From assembly GCA_012932295.1 (NCBI GenBank), contig JAAONU010000002.1:37817521-37881520 (forward strand): a DNA stretch of 64,000 bases. Direction: 5' to 3'. How positions within the stretch are numbered: the first letter of the stretch is position 1; every line of letters starts with the position of its first letter. The position numbers and the translations under genes are program-made. Positions 39,268 to 51,310 of the stretch are shown one piece after another. The notes under the pieces are model-generated. The model was not told the origin of the DNA and searched no databases. It saw only the letters and a list, made by a program, of their open reading frames with translations. The stretch comes from Cyclina sinensis. Its lineage: Eukaryota; Mollusca; Bivalvia; Venerida; Veneridae.

Positions 39268-41939
39268 CTTGACCCTGTAAATATATAAGATTATAATACA
39301 ACACAATTATCAATCCAAAACTAACCAGATGGTTAAACATTTTTACTTAGCATTGATCAGTAAGACAGCTGAATGGGTGACATTTTGCTTGAGTTCAGTG
39401 TAAGTGTTCCCAGAGGTATTACAGTCCTGACACAATCCAAATGGCCCTTATATATATTTCGTTTTAAGCGCAGGAATGCATTAACTTCACTTTACACTTC
39501 TACAGCTATATTAAAATGTCAGCAGGAAAACTTAGTAAAGTTCCCTATTAGCGATGTTTTAAATGTTACTCGTTTTCTTAAAGTGAAAACAAAATCCTGT
39601 ACACAGTGGAACTTAGGAAAACCTAACAACATTGGGGGAAGACCAAAGTTTGGTCTTCTGAAGTGTTAGGTTTCTGACATTCTAAACAATTAACATTCCT
39701 ATAATTGCATCTTTTATTGAAACAGCTACAATTTAATGATAAAATAAGCTTTTAGAAACAGTGACTGGGAAAGAAAGTTATGAGATCAGGGCTCTTACTG
39801 CCCAGAGGCTATAGGATATTTAGAATATGTATGAAACACTCTATAAAATTTAAGAGACATTCTAAAATTTGTTAATCTGCGTATTATAATCTCACTTAAA
39901 ATAAAAACTTGATTAAATTATGACTGGAAAATATTAGAAAAGACTGTGGTTCTTTTTACTCTATTAAGGACAAAAAAAAAAAAGATGAATGTGCAATGGG
40001 GGACATTAATGGATTATCTACCCTGAATACTCTCTGATATTACATCGGTCCTTCCATTTGGATTCCTCTGCTTTCATCGCTATTTTCTTTTTTGGTATGG
40101 TAATAATTAAGCCTAATTATTTGCAACAATGGTAGTCAGATTACACATTGACTTTTGCAAAATGTTTTGTTAACACTTTTATGTTTGCTTTTTGATAATC
40201 CTAACTTTTTATTTAATATATAAGTGACTATTTTCACAACTAAAAGTCGACACTATCACAAAGAGAAGCAAGAATAAAGTTAGAGGATTCCAACTGAAAG
40301 GACCAATGTGCACTTTGGTCTACCTTTGATTTTATCTGAGTAAGGGAGATAATTTGTTATCAGAAATGTCCCTCATTGCTTGATAAACAAACTTTAAAAT
40401 GGGCCTGGCAAAAATTTGACTATCCACAAATCTGGATGTAATTAAAATGTAAACATATCCACTGAAATAGTAAATAGATTCAATATTAGTCTCATTTAAG
40501 AGACGTTCGGGCACCCGTTTTTCATTTGGATATTTATTATGTGCCCTAAAGTGGAGGGCATTGCCAGTCAGAAATTACATCAATATCCTACTGCGGCAAG
40601 GTTTCCTGGACTAGATTCAATATTACCTGATTAAAACAAATTAACCAGGTTTTCTTTATACACCAATTACAGTTAACTGCCAGCAATCAGTGGCATCAGT
40701 AAAAGCTTTTTTTCCTCCAGAATAATTGATATTATAAAATCACTAGAACTATATTTAATGATTTGTGACAACTAAACTATAACAACAGAATTGGTAAGCC
40801 AATACTGGTAATAAAAATTAAATTTTGTTTAAAATCTATCCTGTCTGTGGTGTGTATTCATTCTCAAACACATTACAAATACCAAAATATCAAATGTAAA
40901 TGCCAACTACGTCCGGGTATTGTTCTCGTCCGAAAGTATACAACAAAATAAATGACGTGTAATCAATATTTACGAACTTCATAAAATATTATAAAATCTC
41001 AAAAAATAAACTGGTGATTGTTGGCGTTACCTAGTTGTTTTTTAAAATCTGGAAGTAAATATGCAGCACACAAATAAAGTGATCTGATGAAAATATGAAC
41101 TTGCACGTGAATCCTTCGTACCGAAACTTCTCGGTCAATTGCCATGAATAAAACCCCGTTACTGTTCTCCGCAATCCCCTGCCGAGAGAACCTATCGTAC
41201 CAAACGAGGAAAAAAAAGTATCATAGTCACAGAAAATAGAAATAAATACTAAGTGACACACACGCTGAACATCCCCAGAAGTCCAGTCTCGAAGTTTTAG
41301 ATGACTGAATTATCGTAGGCGTTCACTAAAAGAAAGGTCCTTTGAAACAACAACAGCAACAAAATCAGTAGCGACTATAAACTATAAATAGTTTCACCAG
41401 GAAATCAATATCCATTGTCGGACGGAACTTGTATTGATATATGTTCCATATTTTCCTGAAGGGTTGTAAAAAAAATAAAGCAACTCTTCCAATTTTATCG
41501 ATTCAGTTATATATAGGTTTCTTATTTACAAGTCATCCAATATTTGAAAGAATGTATCTCTGAAGGTATGAAACAACCAATTAAGTCTTAGAGTTCAAAA
41601 AATGGTACCCGCATAATGGCGTCAAGAAATAGTGCTCCACTTTTTAAGTTGTTTTGAACATTTGTGTCCTAATTTTTGGATTTATTTTTGCTTCAATCGT
41701 TTTGCCTAATTATTTCTGATAGTATGGTTAGAGGTTTATGCTCAAATATGCTCAGAATGAAATCACGATAAAAATTGTTTCAAATACCAAAAGTGGAAAA
41801 TTAGCTCTGATATTTTGTTAATTTAACAGATATGATAAAATAACTAAAAATACCTTTTTTGTTTGAATATTTGTCCCAAATTTATTTATTTTCTTTATCA
41901 ATGAATAATGATCAATCTTCAATATTTCATACTTTTCAT
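39268..41939. other. Region between GNL2 and the tandem array
   Basis: It should contain the GNL2 5' untranslated exon, its intron and its promoter, since the acceptor at 39275 requires an upstream exon on the minus strand. A possible donor lies at 41031/41030. No other gene is seen; the ORFs at 39373-39669, 40332-40514 and 41031-41261 have no family support. Confidence 0.5.
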
Positions 41940-41962
41940 ACTCTAATCTAATCAAGCCTTTC

Positions 41963-41985
41963 ACGTTTGTTAATCATCGATTAGC
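41963..41985 (+). promoter_or_regulatory. Palindromic TAATC-N3-GATTA upstream element (unit 1)
   Basis: TTAATCATCGATTAGC contains inverted TAATC/GATTA half-sites, about 190 nt before the ATG, and occurs in all units. It has the look of a paired homeodomain-type site; the binding factor is not known. Confidence 0.35.
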
Positions 41986-42107
41986 GCCTGTCATTGTTGT
42001 TTTAACGACTCGTGTTAATTAGGTGTCAACTCAGTTGGTAGTGTAGCAGAAACTCCACACGTCAAAAATATGGCACTTATGACTTGTGTATCTGCCTCTC
42101 AAAGTAA

Positions 42108-42117
42108 TATAAAAAGG
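42108..42117 (+). promoter_or_regulatory. TATA box of unit 1
   Basis: TATAAAAAGG lies 59 nt before the ATG. An initiator match TCATATC has its A at 42138, exactly 30 nt from the first T of the TATA box, giving a predicted 29-nt 5' UTR. The same spacing holds in every unit. Confidence 0.8.
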
Positions 42118-42166
42118 GCAGGGACGAACTGTAAGTCATATCTGTCTTGCAATAGAAATATTCAAG

Positions 42167-42496
42167 ATGCCTTCTAAAATCAAATCTCTTGACAAGCGTT
42201 TCACTTTGAGTGAAGCAGAGCGTCGTTTTCGAAAAGCCTGTGACCAGATCGTCATGTTGAACAAGCGTCTCGGCGAAGTGCAGAAACGGTACAAGATGGC
42301 AAAGAAAAGCAACAATAAATCATTCCGTTACAATCTACGTCTGAAACTTGCCGTCATTGAAGGTTCACGTAACATGTTCTATGACTACGCATATGCCAAA
42401 GCAGACCAGGTCGCCGAGCTACGAAGAGAGCTTTTCAACGAGTCAGTTGAGATAGTGTCAGCTTCCGATTCGGAATACTCCTCAGACTCTGACTGA
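42167..42496 (+). CDS. Unit 1: 109-residue basic helical protein, unknown family, histone-type gene
   Basis: Intronless. The protein begins MPSKIKSLDKRFTLSEAERR, has 23 Lys/Arg against 16 Asp/Glu, and is predicted to be mostly helical in two blocks (about 14-47 and 52-92) joined by a Lys/Ser/Asn-rich turn (KKSNNKS). Aromatic residues cluster at MFYDYAY (70-76). The tail SASDSEYSSDSD (98-109) is acidic and rich in CK2-like Ser sites. There is no signal peptide, membrane segment, cysteine pattern or histone-fold motif that I recognise; the single Cys is residue 25. I cannot name the family. ATG context is ATTCAAGATGC (A at -3). The TATA box at 42108, histone-type stem-loop at 42536 and tandem copies suggest bulk synthesis in S phase or gametogenesis; a chromatin-associated role is a guess from charge and gene structure. 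Confidence 0.8.
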   Translation: MPSKIKSLDKRFTLSEAERRFRKACDQIVMLNKRLGEVQKRYKMAKKSNNKSFRYNLRLKLAVIEGSRNMFYDYAYAKADQVAELRRELFNESVEIVSASDSEYSSDSD

Positions 42497-42535
42497 GTCG
42501 CACTGGATGTAAATCGCAAGTCGTTTTCCACAAAC

Positions 42536-42551
42536 GGCCCTTTTTAGAGCC
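42536..42551 (+). terminator. Histone-type 3' stem-loop (unit 1)
   Basis: GGCCCTTTTTAGAGCC fits the histone mRNA stem-loop consensus GGYYYUHHUHARRRCC at all 16 positions. It starts 40 nt after the stop and is followed by AACCAAA, as in the ACCA cleavage region. The stem has one C-A mismatch (fourth pair) where the canonical stem has U-A. It should be bound by SLBP and direct non-polyadenylated 3' ends. Confidence 0.8.
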
Positions 42552-42562
42552 AACCAAATATC

Positions 42563-42572
42563 TCGAAAGAGG
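42563..42572 (+). promoter_or_regulatory. Purine-rich histone downstream element (unit 1)
   Basis: TCGAAAGAGG begins about 12 nt after the stem-loop, the place where U7 snRNA base-pairs in histone pre-mRNAs (typical core AAAGA). It is present in all units, so both halves of the histone 3'-processing signal are there. Confidence 0.65.
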
Positions 42573-42871
42573 TACTTCTCAGATAAATTGTCTTTGAATA
42601 TTTTAGTCCTTTCACTACACTTATATTTAAGCACCACTACAGCCTTTCCTTTTATGACTTTGCATTTGCAAAATGCACTCTTTGCCACCTATATCTTACC
42701 TATATACTCGAAGTAAAGCCAAATTTTTGACAAAAGGGCCGGTCTTTTTGTTTGCAATCAATCTTGTCCATTCCAAGAACTATGCCGTATAATCTCATTG
42801 CAGCGGAGTTGATATATAAAAAAGGAGAAAATGAAGGTTTATATTTACACAACCGTTCTATTGCTTGCTGC

Positions 42872-42915
42872 AAACATTTGCATTTTCTAAGGAAATAATT
42901 CAGCTGCAAATGTTT
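42872..42915. repeat. 11-bp perfect inverted repeat containing an octamer (unit 1)
   Basis: AAACATTTGCA (42872-42882) and TGCAAATGTTT (42905-42915) are perfect reverse complements across a 22-nt loop. The left arm region includes the octamer ATTTGCAT (42876-42883), known from histone H2B promoters, but it lies about 770 bp before the next gene. It is repeated in most units just before the microsatellite. Confidence 0.6.
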
Positions 42916-42965
42916 AGAAACAAAAACATACTAACAAACTGTTACGTTAACCATTAAAATTAATC

Positions 42966-43275
42966 TGAATGAATGAATGAATGAATGAATGAATGAATGA
43001 ATGAATGAATGAATGAATGAATGAATGAATGAATGAACGAACAAGTGAATGTATAGATGAATTGATGAATGAATGATTGAATGAATGAATGAATGAATGA
43101 ATGAATGAATGAATGAATGAATGAATGAATGAATGAATGAATGAATGAATGAATGAATGAATGAATGTACGGATGAATGGATGAATGGATGAATGAATAT
43201 ATCAATGAATGAATGAATGAATGAATGAATGAATGAATGAATGAATGAATGAATGAATGAATGAATGAATGAATG
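42966..43275. repeat. Spacer microsatellite 1, GAAT class A
   Basis: (GAAT)n interrupted by GAACGAACAAGTGAATG and GTACGGATGAATGG segments. Class A is defined by the AACAAGTGAATGTATAGATG interruption. Confidence 0.95.
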
Positions 43276-43322
43276 ATATTTTCATATTTTCATGATTAAG
43301 TATTCTGTAGTTTAAAGAAGAA

Positions 43323-43328
43323 AATAAA
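43323..43328 (+). promoter_or_regulatory. AATAAA in the linker (possible fallback poly(A) signal)
   Basis: AATAAA lies in GAAGAAAATAAAAATACC, about 830 nt after the unit 1 stop and beyond the microsatellite. It occurs in nearly all units. A backup poly(A) site is possible, as seen for some histone genes, but the distance makes it weak evidence. Confidence 0.25.
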
Positions 43329-43648
43329 AATACCTGATTGATCTACATGCCTTATTTTCTTGTTTGCAAACTTGACATGGACTCCATTACTCATAAGTCA
43401 TGCATGGAATGTTTTACAGTCACTCTAATCTAATCAAGCCTTTCACGTTTGTTAATCATCGATTAGCGCCTGTCATTGTTGTTTTAACGACTCGTGTTAA
43501 TTAGGTGTCAACTCAGTTGGTAGTGTAGCAGAAACTCCACACGTCAAAAATATGGCACTTATGACTTGTGTATCTGCCTCTCAAAGTAATATAAAAAGGG
43601 CAGGGACGAACTGTAAGTCATATCTGTCTTGCAATAGAAATATTCAAG

Positions 43649-43978
43649 ATGCCTTCTAAAATCAAATCTCTTGACAAGCGTTTCACTTTGAGTGAAGCAG
43701 AGCGTCGTTTTCGAAAAGCCTGTGACCAGATCGTCATGTTGAACAAGCGTCTCGGCGAAGTGCAGAAACGGTACAAGATGGCAAAGAAAAGCAACAATAA
43801 ATCATTCCGTTACAATCTACGTCTGAAACTTGCCGTCATTGAAGGTTCACGTAACATGTTCTATGACTACGCATATGCCAAAGCAGACCAGGTCGCCGAG
43901 CTACGAAGAGAGCTTTTCAACGAGTCAGTTGAGATAGTGTCAGCTTCCGATTCGGAATACTCCTCAGACTCTGACTGA
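43649..43978 (+). CDS. Unit 2: 109-residue basic helical protein
   Basis: Identical protein to unit 1. TATA box at 43590-43599, stem-loop at 44018-44033. Its following spacer is also almost the same as that of unit 1, so units 1 and 2 look like the most recent duplicate pair. Confidence 0.8.
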   Translation: MPSKIKSLDKRFTLSEAERRFRKACDQIVMLNKRLGEVQKRYKMAKKSNNKSFRYNLRLKLAVIEGSRNMFYDYAYAKADQVAELRRELFNESVEIVSASDSEYSSDSD

Positions 43979-44447
43979 GTCGCACTGGATGTAAATCGCA
44001 AGTCGTTTTCCACAAACGGCCCTTTTTAGAGCCAACCAAATATCTCGAAAGAGGTACTTCTCAGATAAATTGTCTTTGAATATTTTAGTCCTTTCACTAC
44101 ACTTATATTTAAGCACCACTACAGCCTTTCCTTTTATGACTTTGCATTTGCAAAATGCACTCTTTGCCACCTATATCTTACCTATATACTCGAAGTAAAG
44201 CCAAATTTTTGACAAAAGGGCCGGTCTTTTTGTTTGCAATCAATCTTGTCCATTCCAAGAACTATGCCGTATAATCTCATTGCAGCGGAGTTGATATATA
44301 AAAAAGGAGAAAATGAAGGTTTATATTTACACAACCGTTCTATTGCTTGCTGCAAACATTTGCATTTTCTAAGGAAATAATTCAGCTGCAAATGTTTAGA
44401 AACAAAAACATACTAACAAACTGTTACGTTAACCATTAAAATTAATC

Positions 44448-44747
44448 TGAATGAATGAATGAATGAATGAATGAATGAATGAATGAATGAATGAATGAAT
44501 GAATGAATGAATGAACGAACAAGTGAATGTATAGATGAATTGATGAATGAATGATTGAATGAATGAATGAATGAATGAATGAATGAATGAATGAATGAAT
44601 GAATGAATGAATGAATGAATGAATGAATGAATGAATGTACGGATGAATGGATGAATGGATGAATGAATATATCAATGAATGAATGAATGAATGAATGAAT
44701 GAATGAATGAATGAATGAATGAATGAATGAATGAATGAATGAATGAT
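44448..44747. repeat. Spacer microsatellite 2, GAAT class A
   Basis: Nearly identical to spacer 1 in the order of its interruptions, differing mainly in GAAT copy number. Confidence 0.95.
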
Positions 44748-45118
44748 ATTTTCATATTTTCATGATTAAGTATTCTGTAGTTTAAAGAAGAAAATAAAAA
44801 TACCTGATTGATCTACATGCCTTATTTTCTTGTTTGCAAACTTGACATGGACTCCATTACTCATAAGTCATGCATGGAATGTTTTACAGTCACTCTAATC
44901 TAATCAAGCCTTTCACGTTTGTTAATCATCGATTAGCGCCTGTCATTGTTGTTTTAACGACTCGTGTTAATTAGGTGTCAACTCAGTTGGTAGTGTAGCA
45001 GAAACTCCACACGTCAAAAATATGGCACTTATGACTTGTGTATCTGCCTCTCAAAGTAATATAAAAAGGGCAGGGACGAACTGTAAGTCATATCTGTCTT
45101 GCAATAGAAATATTCAAG

Positions 45119-45448
45119 ATGCCTTCTAAAATCAAATCTCTTGACAAGCGTTTCACTTTGAGTGAAGCAGAGCGTCGTTTTCGAAAAGCCTGTGACCAGA
45201 TCGTCATGTTGAACAAGCGTCTCGGCGAAGTGCAGAAACGGTACAAGATGGCAAAGAAAAGCAACAATAAATCATTCCGTTACAATCTACGTCTGAAACT
45301 TGCCGTCATTGAAGGTTCACGTAACATGTTCTATGACTACGCATATGCCAAAGCAGACCAGGTCGCCGAGCTACGAAGAGAGCTTTTCAACGAGTCAGTT
45401 GAGATAGTGTCAGCTTCCGATTCGGAATACTCCTCAGACTCTGACTGA
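45119..45448 (+). CDS. Unit 3: 109-residue basic helical protein
   Basis: Identical protein to unit 1. TATA box at 45060-45069, stem-loop at 45488-45503. The linker after its spacer carries CCTAATTTT in place of the CCTTATTTT seen after units 1, 2, 4 and 6. Confidence 0.8.
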   Translation: MPSKIKSLDKRFTLSEAERRFRKACDQIVMLNKRLGEVQKRYKMAKKSNNKSFRYNLRLKLAVIEGSRNMFYDYAYAKADQVAELRRELFNESVEIVSASDSEYSSDSD

Positions 45449-45916
45449 GTCGCACTGGATGTAAATCGCAAGTCGTTTTCCACAAACGGCCCTTTTTAGA
45501 GCCAACCAAATATCTCGAAAGAGGTACTTCTCAGATAAATTGTCTTTGAATATTTTAGTCCTTTCACTACACTTATATTTAAGCACCACTACAGCCTTTC
45601 CTTTTATGACTTTGCATTTGCAAAATGCACTCTTTGCCACCTATATCTTACCTATATACTCGAAGTAAAGCCAAATTTTTGACAAAAGGGCCGGTCTTTT
45701 TGTTTGCAATCAATCTTGTCCATTCCAAGAACTATGCCGTATAATCTCATTGCAGCGGAGTTGATATATAAAAAAGGAGAAAATGAAGGTTTATATTTAC
45801 ACAACCGTTCTATTGCTTGCTGCAAACATTTGCATTTTCTAAGGAAATAATTCAGCTGCAAATGTTTAGAAACAAAACATACTAACAAACTGTTACGTTA
45901 ACCATTAAATTAATCT

Positions 45917-46219
45917 GATGAATGAATGAATGAATGAATGAATGAATGAATGAATGAATGATATGAATGAATGAAGGAATGAATTAATGAATGATGAACG
46001 AACAAGTGAATGTATAGATGAATTGATGAATGAATGAATGAATGAATGAATGAATGAATGAATGAATGAATGATGAATGAATGAATGAATGAATGAATGA
46101 ATGAATGTACGGTGAAATGGATGAATGGATGAATGAAATACTATCAATGAATATGAATGAATGAATGATGAGCTGAATGACTGAATGAATGAATGAATGA
46201 ATGAATGAATGAATGAATG
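45917..46219. repeat. Spacer microsatellite 3, GAAT class A, irregular
   Basis: It carries the class A interruption but has many single-base breaks in the GAAT register. Confidence 0.9.
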
Positions 46220-46592
46220 ATATTTTCATATTTTCATGATTAAGTATTCTGTAGTTTAAAGACGAGAAATAAAATACCTGATTGATCTACATGCCTAATT
46301 TTCTTGTTTGCAAACTTGACATGGACTCCATTACTCATAAGTCATGCATGGAATGTTTTACAGTCACTCTAATCTAATCAAGCCTTTCACGTTTGTTAAT
46401 CATCGATTAGCGCCTGTCATTGTTGTTTTAACGACTCGTGTTAATTAGGTGTCAACTCAGTTGGTAGTGTAGCAGAAACTCCACACGTCAAAAATATGGC
46501 ACTTATGACTTGTGTATCTGCCTCTCAAAGTAATATAAAAAGGGCAGGGACGAACTGTAAGTCATATCTGTCTTGCAATAGAAATATTCAAG

Positions 46593-46922
46593 ATGCCTTC
46601 TAAAATCAAATCTCTTGACAAGCGTTTCACTTTGAGTGAAGCAGAGCGTCGTTTTCGAAAAGCCTGTGACCAGATCGTCATGTTGAACAAGCGTCTCGGC
46701 GAAGTGCAGAAACGGTACAAGATGGCAAAGAAAAGCAACAATAAATCATTCCGTTACAATCTACGTCTGAAACTTGCCGTCATTGAAGGTTCACGTAACA
46801 TGTTCTATGACTACGCATATGCCAAAGCAGACCAGGTCGCCGAGCTACGAAGAGAGCTTTTCAACGAGTCAGTTGAGATAGTGTCAGCTTCCGATTCGGA
46901 ATACTCCTCAGACTCTGACTGA
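46593..46922 (+). CDS. Unit 4: 109-residue basic helical protein
   Basis: Identical protein to unit 1. TATA box at 46534-46543, stem-loop at 46962-46977. Confidence 0.8.
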   Translation: MPSKIKSLDKRFTLSEAERRFRKACDQIVMLNKRLGEVQKRYKMAKKSNNKSFRYNLRLKLAVIEGSRNMFYDYAYAKADQVAELRRELFNESVEIVSASDSEYSSDSD

Positions 46923-47391
46923 GTCGCACTGGATGTAAATCGCAAGTCGTTTTCCACAAACGGCCCTTTTTAGAGCCAACCAAATATCTCGAAAGAGGTA
47001 CTTCTCAGATAAATTGTCTTTGAATATTTTAGTCCTTTCACTACACTTATATTTAAGCACCACTACAGCCTTTCCTTTTATGACTTTGCATTTGCAAAAT
47101 GCACTCTTTGCCACCTATATCTTACCTATATACTCGAAGTAAAGCCAAATTTTTGACAAAAGGGCCGGTCTTTTTGTTTGCAATCAATCTTGTCCATTCC
47201 AAGAACTATGCCGTATAATCTCATTGCAGCGGAGTTGATATATAAAAAAGGAGAAAATGAAGGTTTATATTTACACAACCGTTCTATTGCTTGCTGCAAA
47301 CATTTGCATTTTCTAAGGAAATAATTCAGCTGCAAATGTTTAGAAACAAAAACATACTAACAAACTGTTACGTTAACCATTAAAATTAATC

Positions 47392-47694
47392 TGAATGAAT
47401 GAATGAATGAATGAATGAATGAATGAATGAATGAATGAATGAATGAATGAATGAATGAATGAATGAATGATTGAATGAATGAATGAACGAACAAGTGAAT
47501 GTATAGATGAATTGATGACTGAATGAATGAATGAATGAATGAATGAATGAATGAATGAATGAATGAATTGAATGAATGTACGGATGAATGGATGAATGAT
47601 ATATCAATGAATGAATGAATGAATGAATGAATGAATGAATGAATGAATGAATGAATGAATGAATGAATGAATGAATGAATGAATGAATGAATGA
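47392..47694. repeat. Spacer microsatellite 4, GAAT class A
   Basis: (GAAT)n with the class A interruption near 47488-47517 and a longer leading GAAT block. Confidence 0.95.
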
Positions 47695-48066
47695 TATTTT
47701 CATATTTTCATGATTAAGTATTCTGTAGTTTAAAGAAGAAAATAAAAATACCTGATTGATCTACATGCCTTATTTTCTTGTTTGCAAACTTGACATGGAC
47801 TCCATTACTCATAAGTCATGCATGGAATGTTTTACAGTCACTCTAATCTAATCAAGCCTTTCACGTTTGTTAATCATCGATTAGCGCCTGTCATTGTTGT
47901 TTTAACGACTCGTGTTAATTAGGTGTCAACTCAGTTGGTAGTGTAGCAGAAACTCCACACGTCAAAAATATGGCACTTATGACTTGTGTATCTGCCTCTC
48001 AAAGTAATATAAAAAGGGCAGGGACGAACTGTAAGTCATATCTGTCTTGCAATAGAAATATTCAAG

Positions 48067-48396
48067 ATGCCTTCTAAAATCAAATCTCTTGACAAGCGTT
48101 TCACTTTGAGTGAAGCAGAGCGTCGTTTTCGAAAAGCCTGTGACCAGATCGTCATGTTGAACAAGCGTCTCGGCGAAGTGCAGAAACGGTACAAGATGGC
48201 AAAGAAAAGCAACAATAAATCATTCCGTTACAATCTACGTCTGAAACTTGCCGTCATTGAAGGTTCACGTAACATGTTCTATGACTACGCATATGCCAAA
48301 GCAGACCAGGTCGCCGAGCTACGAAGAGAGCTTTTCAACGAGTCAGTTGAGATAGTGTCAGCTTCCGATTCGGAATACTCCTCAGACTCTGACTGA
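48067..48396 (+). CDS. Unit 5: 109-residue basic helical protein
   Basis: Identical protein to unit 1. TATA box at 48008-48017, stem-loop at 48436-48451. This is the first unit followed by a GAAC-containing spacer. Confidence 0.8.
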   Translation: MPSKIKSLDKRFTLSEAERRFRKACDQIVMLNKRLGEVQKRYKMAKKSNNKSFRYNLRLKLAVIEGSRNMFYDYAYAKADQVAELRRELFNESVEIVSASDSEYSSDSD

Positions 48397-48865
48397 GTCG
48401 CACTGGATGTAAATCGCAAGTCGTTTTCCACAAACGGCCCTTTTTAGAGCCAACCAAATATCTCGAAAGAGGTACTTCTCAGATAAATTGTCTTTGAATA
48501 TTTTAGTCCTTTCACTACACTTATATTTAAGCACCACTACAGCCTTTCCTTTTATGACTTTGCATTTGCAAAATGCACTCTTTGCCACCTATATCTTACC
48601 TATATACTCGAAGTAAAGCCAAATTTTTGACAAAAGGGCCGGTCTTTTTGTTTGCAATCAATCTTGTCCATTCCAAGAACTATGCCGTATAATCTCATTG
48701 CAGCGGAGTTGATATATAAAAAAGGAGAAAATGAAGGTTTATATTTACACAACCGTTCTATTGCTTGCTGCAAACATTTGCATTTTCTAAGGAAATAATT
48801 CAGCTGCAAATGTTTAGAAACAAAAACATACTAACAAACTGTTACGTTAACCATTAAAATTAATC

Positions 48866-49159
48866 TGAATGAATGAATGAATGAATGAATGAATGAACGA
48901 ACGAACGAACGAAGAATGAACGAACGAACGAACGAACGAACGAACGAACGAACGAACGAACGAATGTACGGATGAATGAATGAATGAATGAATGAATGAA
49001 TGAATGAATGAATGTACGGATGAATGATGAATGAATATATGAATGAATATTGAATAATGATGAATGAATGAATGAATAATGAATGAATGAATGAATGAAT
49101 GAATGAATGAATGAATGAATGAATGAATGAATGAATGAATGAATGAATGAATGAATGAT
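48866..49159. repeat. Spacer microsatellite 5, GAAC class B
   Basis: A block of GAAC tetranucleotides (about 48896-48963) replaces the class A interruption, with GTACGGATGAATG segments kept. Confidence 0.95.
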
Positions 49160-49530
49160 ATTTTCATATTTTCATGATTAAGTATTCTGTAGTTTAAAGA
49201 AGAAAATAAAAATACCTGATTGATCTACATGCCTAATTTTCTTGTTTGCAAACTTGACATGGACTCCATTACTCATAAGTCATGCATGGAATGTTTTACA
49301 GTCACTCTAATCTAATCAAGCCTTTCACGTTTGTTAATCATCGATTAGCGCCTGTCATTGTTGTTTTAACGACTCGTGTTAATTAGGTGTCAACTCAGTT
49401 GGTAGTGTAGCAGAAACTCCACACGTCAAAAATATGGCACTTATGACTTGTGTATCTGCCTCTCAAAGTAATATAAAAAGGGCAGGGACGAACTGTAAGT
49501 CATATCTGTCTTGCAATAGAAATATTCAAG

Positions 49531-49860
49531 ATGCCTTCTAAAATCAAATCTCTTGACAAGCGTTTCACTTTGAGTGAAGCAGAGCGTCGTTTTCGAAAAG
49601 CCTGTGACCAGATCGTCATGTTGAACAAGCGTCTCGGCGAAGTGCAGAAACGGTACAAGATGGCAAAGAAAAGCAACAATAAATCATTCCGTTACAATCT
49701 ACGTCTGAAACTTGCCGTCATTGAAGGTTCACGTAACATGTTCTATGACTACGCATATGCCAAAGCAGACCAGGTCGCCGAGCTACGAAGAGAGCTTTTC
49801 AACGAGTCAGTTGAGATAGTGTCAGCTTCCGATTCGGAATACTCCTCAGACTCTGACTGA
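49531..49860 (+). CDS. Unit 6: 109-residue basic helical protein
   Basis: Identical protein to unit 1. TATA box at 49472-49481, stem-loop at 49900-49915. Confidence 0.8.
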   Translation: MPSKIKSLDKRFTLSEAERRFRKACDQIVMLNKRLGEVQKRYKMAKKSNNKSFRYNLRLKLAVIEGSRNMFYDYAYAKADQVAELRRELFNESVEIVSASDSEYSSDSD

Positions 49861-50330
49861 GTCGCACTGGATGTAAATCGCAAGTCGTTTTCCACAAACG
49901 GCCCTTTTTAGAGCCAACCAAATATCTCGAAAGAGGTACTTCTCAGATAAATTGTCTTTGAATATTTTAGTCCTTTCACTACACTTATATTTAAGCACCA
50001 CTACAGCCTTTCCTTTTATGACTTTGCATTTGCAAAATGCACTCTTTGCCACCTATATCTTACCTATATACTCGAAGTAAAGCCAAATTTTTGACAAAAG
50101 GGCCGGTCTTTTTGTTTGCAATCAATCTTGTCCATTCCAAGAACTATGCCGTATAATCTCATTGCAGCGGAGTTGATATATAAAAAAGGAGAAAATGAAG
50201 GTTTATATTTACACAACCGTTCTATTGCTTGCTGCAAACATTTGCATTTTCTAAGGAAATAATTCAGCTGCAAATGTTTAGAAACAAAAACATACTAACA
50301 AACTGTTACGTTAACCATTAAAATTAATCT

Positions 50331-50609
50331 GATGAATGAATGAATGAATGAATGAATGAATGAATGAATTGAATGAATGAATGAATGAATGAACGAACAA
50401 GTGAATGTATAGATGAATTGATGAATGAATGATTGAATGAATGAATGAATGAATGAATGAATGAATGAATGAATGAATGAATGAATGAATGAATGAATGT
50501 ACGGATGAATGGATGAATGGATGAATGAATATATCAATGAATGAATGAATGAATGAATGAATGAATGAATGAATGAATGAATGAATGAATGAATGAATGA
50601 ATGAATGAT
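50331..50609. repeat. Spacer microsatellite 6, GAAT class A
   Basis: A class A spacer inserted between class B spacer 5 and irregular spacer 7, so spacer types are interleaved along the array. Confidence 0.95.
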
Positions 50610-50980
50610 ATTTTCATATTTTCATGATTAAGTATTCTGTAGTTTAAAGAAGAAAATAAAAATACCTGATTGATCTACATGCCTTATTTTCTTGTTTGCA
50701 AACTTGACATGGACTCCATTACTCATAAGTCATGCATGGAATGTTTTACAGTCACTCTAATCTAATCAAGCCTTTCACGTTTGTTAATCATCGATTAGCG
50801 CCTGTCATTGTTGTTTTAACGACTCGTGTTAATTAGGTGTCAACTCAGTTGGTAGTGTAGCAGAAACTCCACACGTCAAAAATATGGCACTTATGACTTG
50901 TGTATCTGCCTCTCAAAGTAATATAAAAAGGGCAGGGACGAACTGTAAGTCATATCTGTCTTGCAATAGAAATATTCAAG

Positions 50981-51310
50981 ATGCCTTCTAAAATCAAATC
51001 TCTTGACAAGCGTTTCACTTTGAGTGAAGCAGAGCGTCGTTTTCGAAAAGCCTGTGACCAGATCGTCATGTTGAACAAGCGTCTCGGCGAAGTGCAGAAA
51101 CGGTACAAGATGGCAAAGAAAAGCAACAATAAATCATTCCGTTACAATCTACGTCTGAAACTTGCCGTCATTGAAGGTTCACGTAACATGTTCTATGACT
51201 ACGCATATGCCAAAGCAGACCAGGTCGCCGAGCTACGAAGAGAGCTTTTCAACGAGTCAGTTGAGATAGTGTCAGCTTCCGATTCGGAATACTCCTCAGA
51301 CTCTGACTGA
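50981..51310 (+). CDS. Unit 7: 109-residue basic helical protein
   Basis: Identical protein to unit 1. TATA box at 50922-50931, stem-loop at 51350-51365. Two single-base deletions occur 3' of the stem-loop (ACCAATATC near 51369, and CCTTTATGAC near 51461). Confidence 0.8.
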   Translation: MPSKIKSLDKRFTLSEAERRFRKACDQIVMLNKRLGEVQKRYKMAKKSNNKSFRYNLRLKLAVIEGSRNMFYDYAYAKADQVAELRRELFNESVEIVSASDSEYSSDSD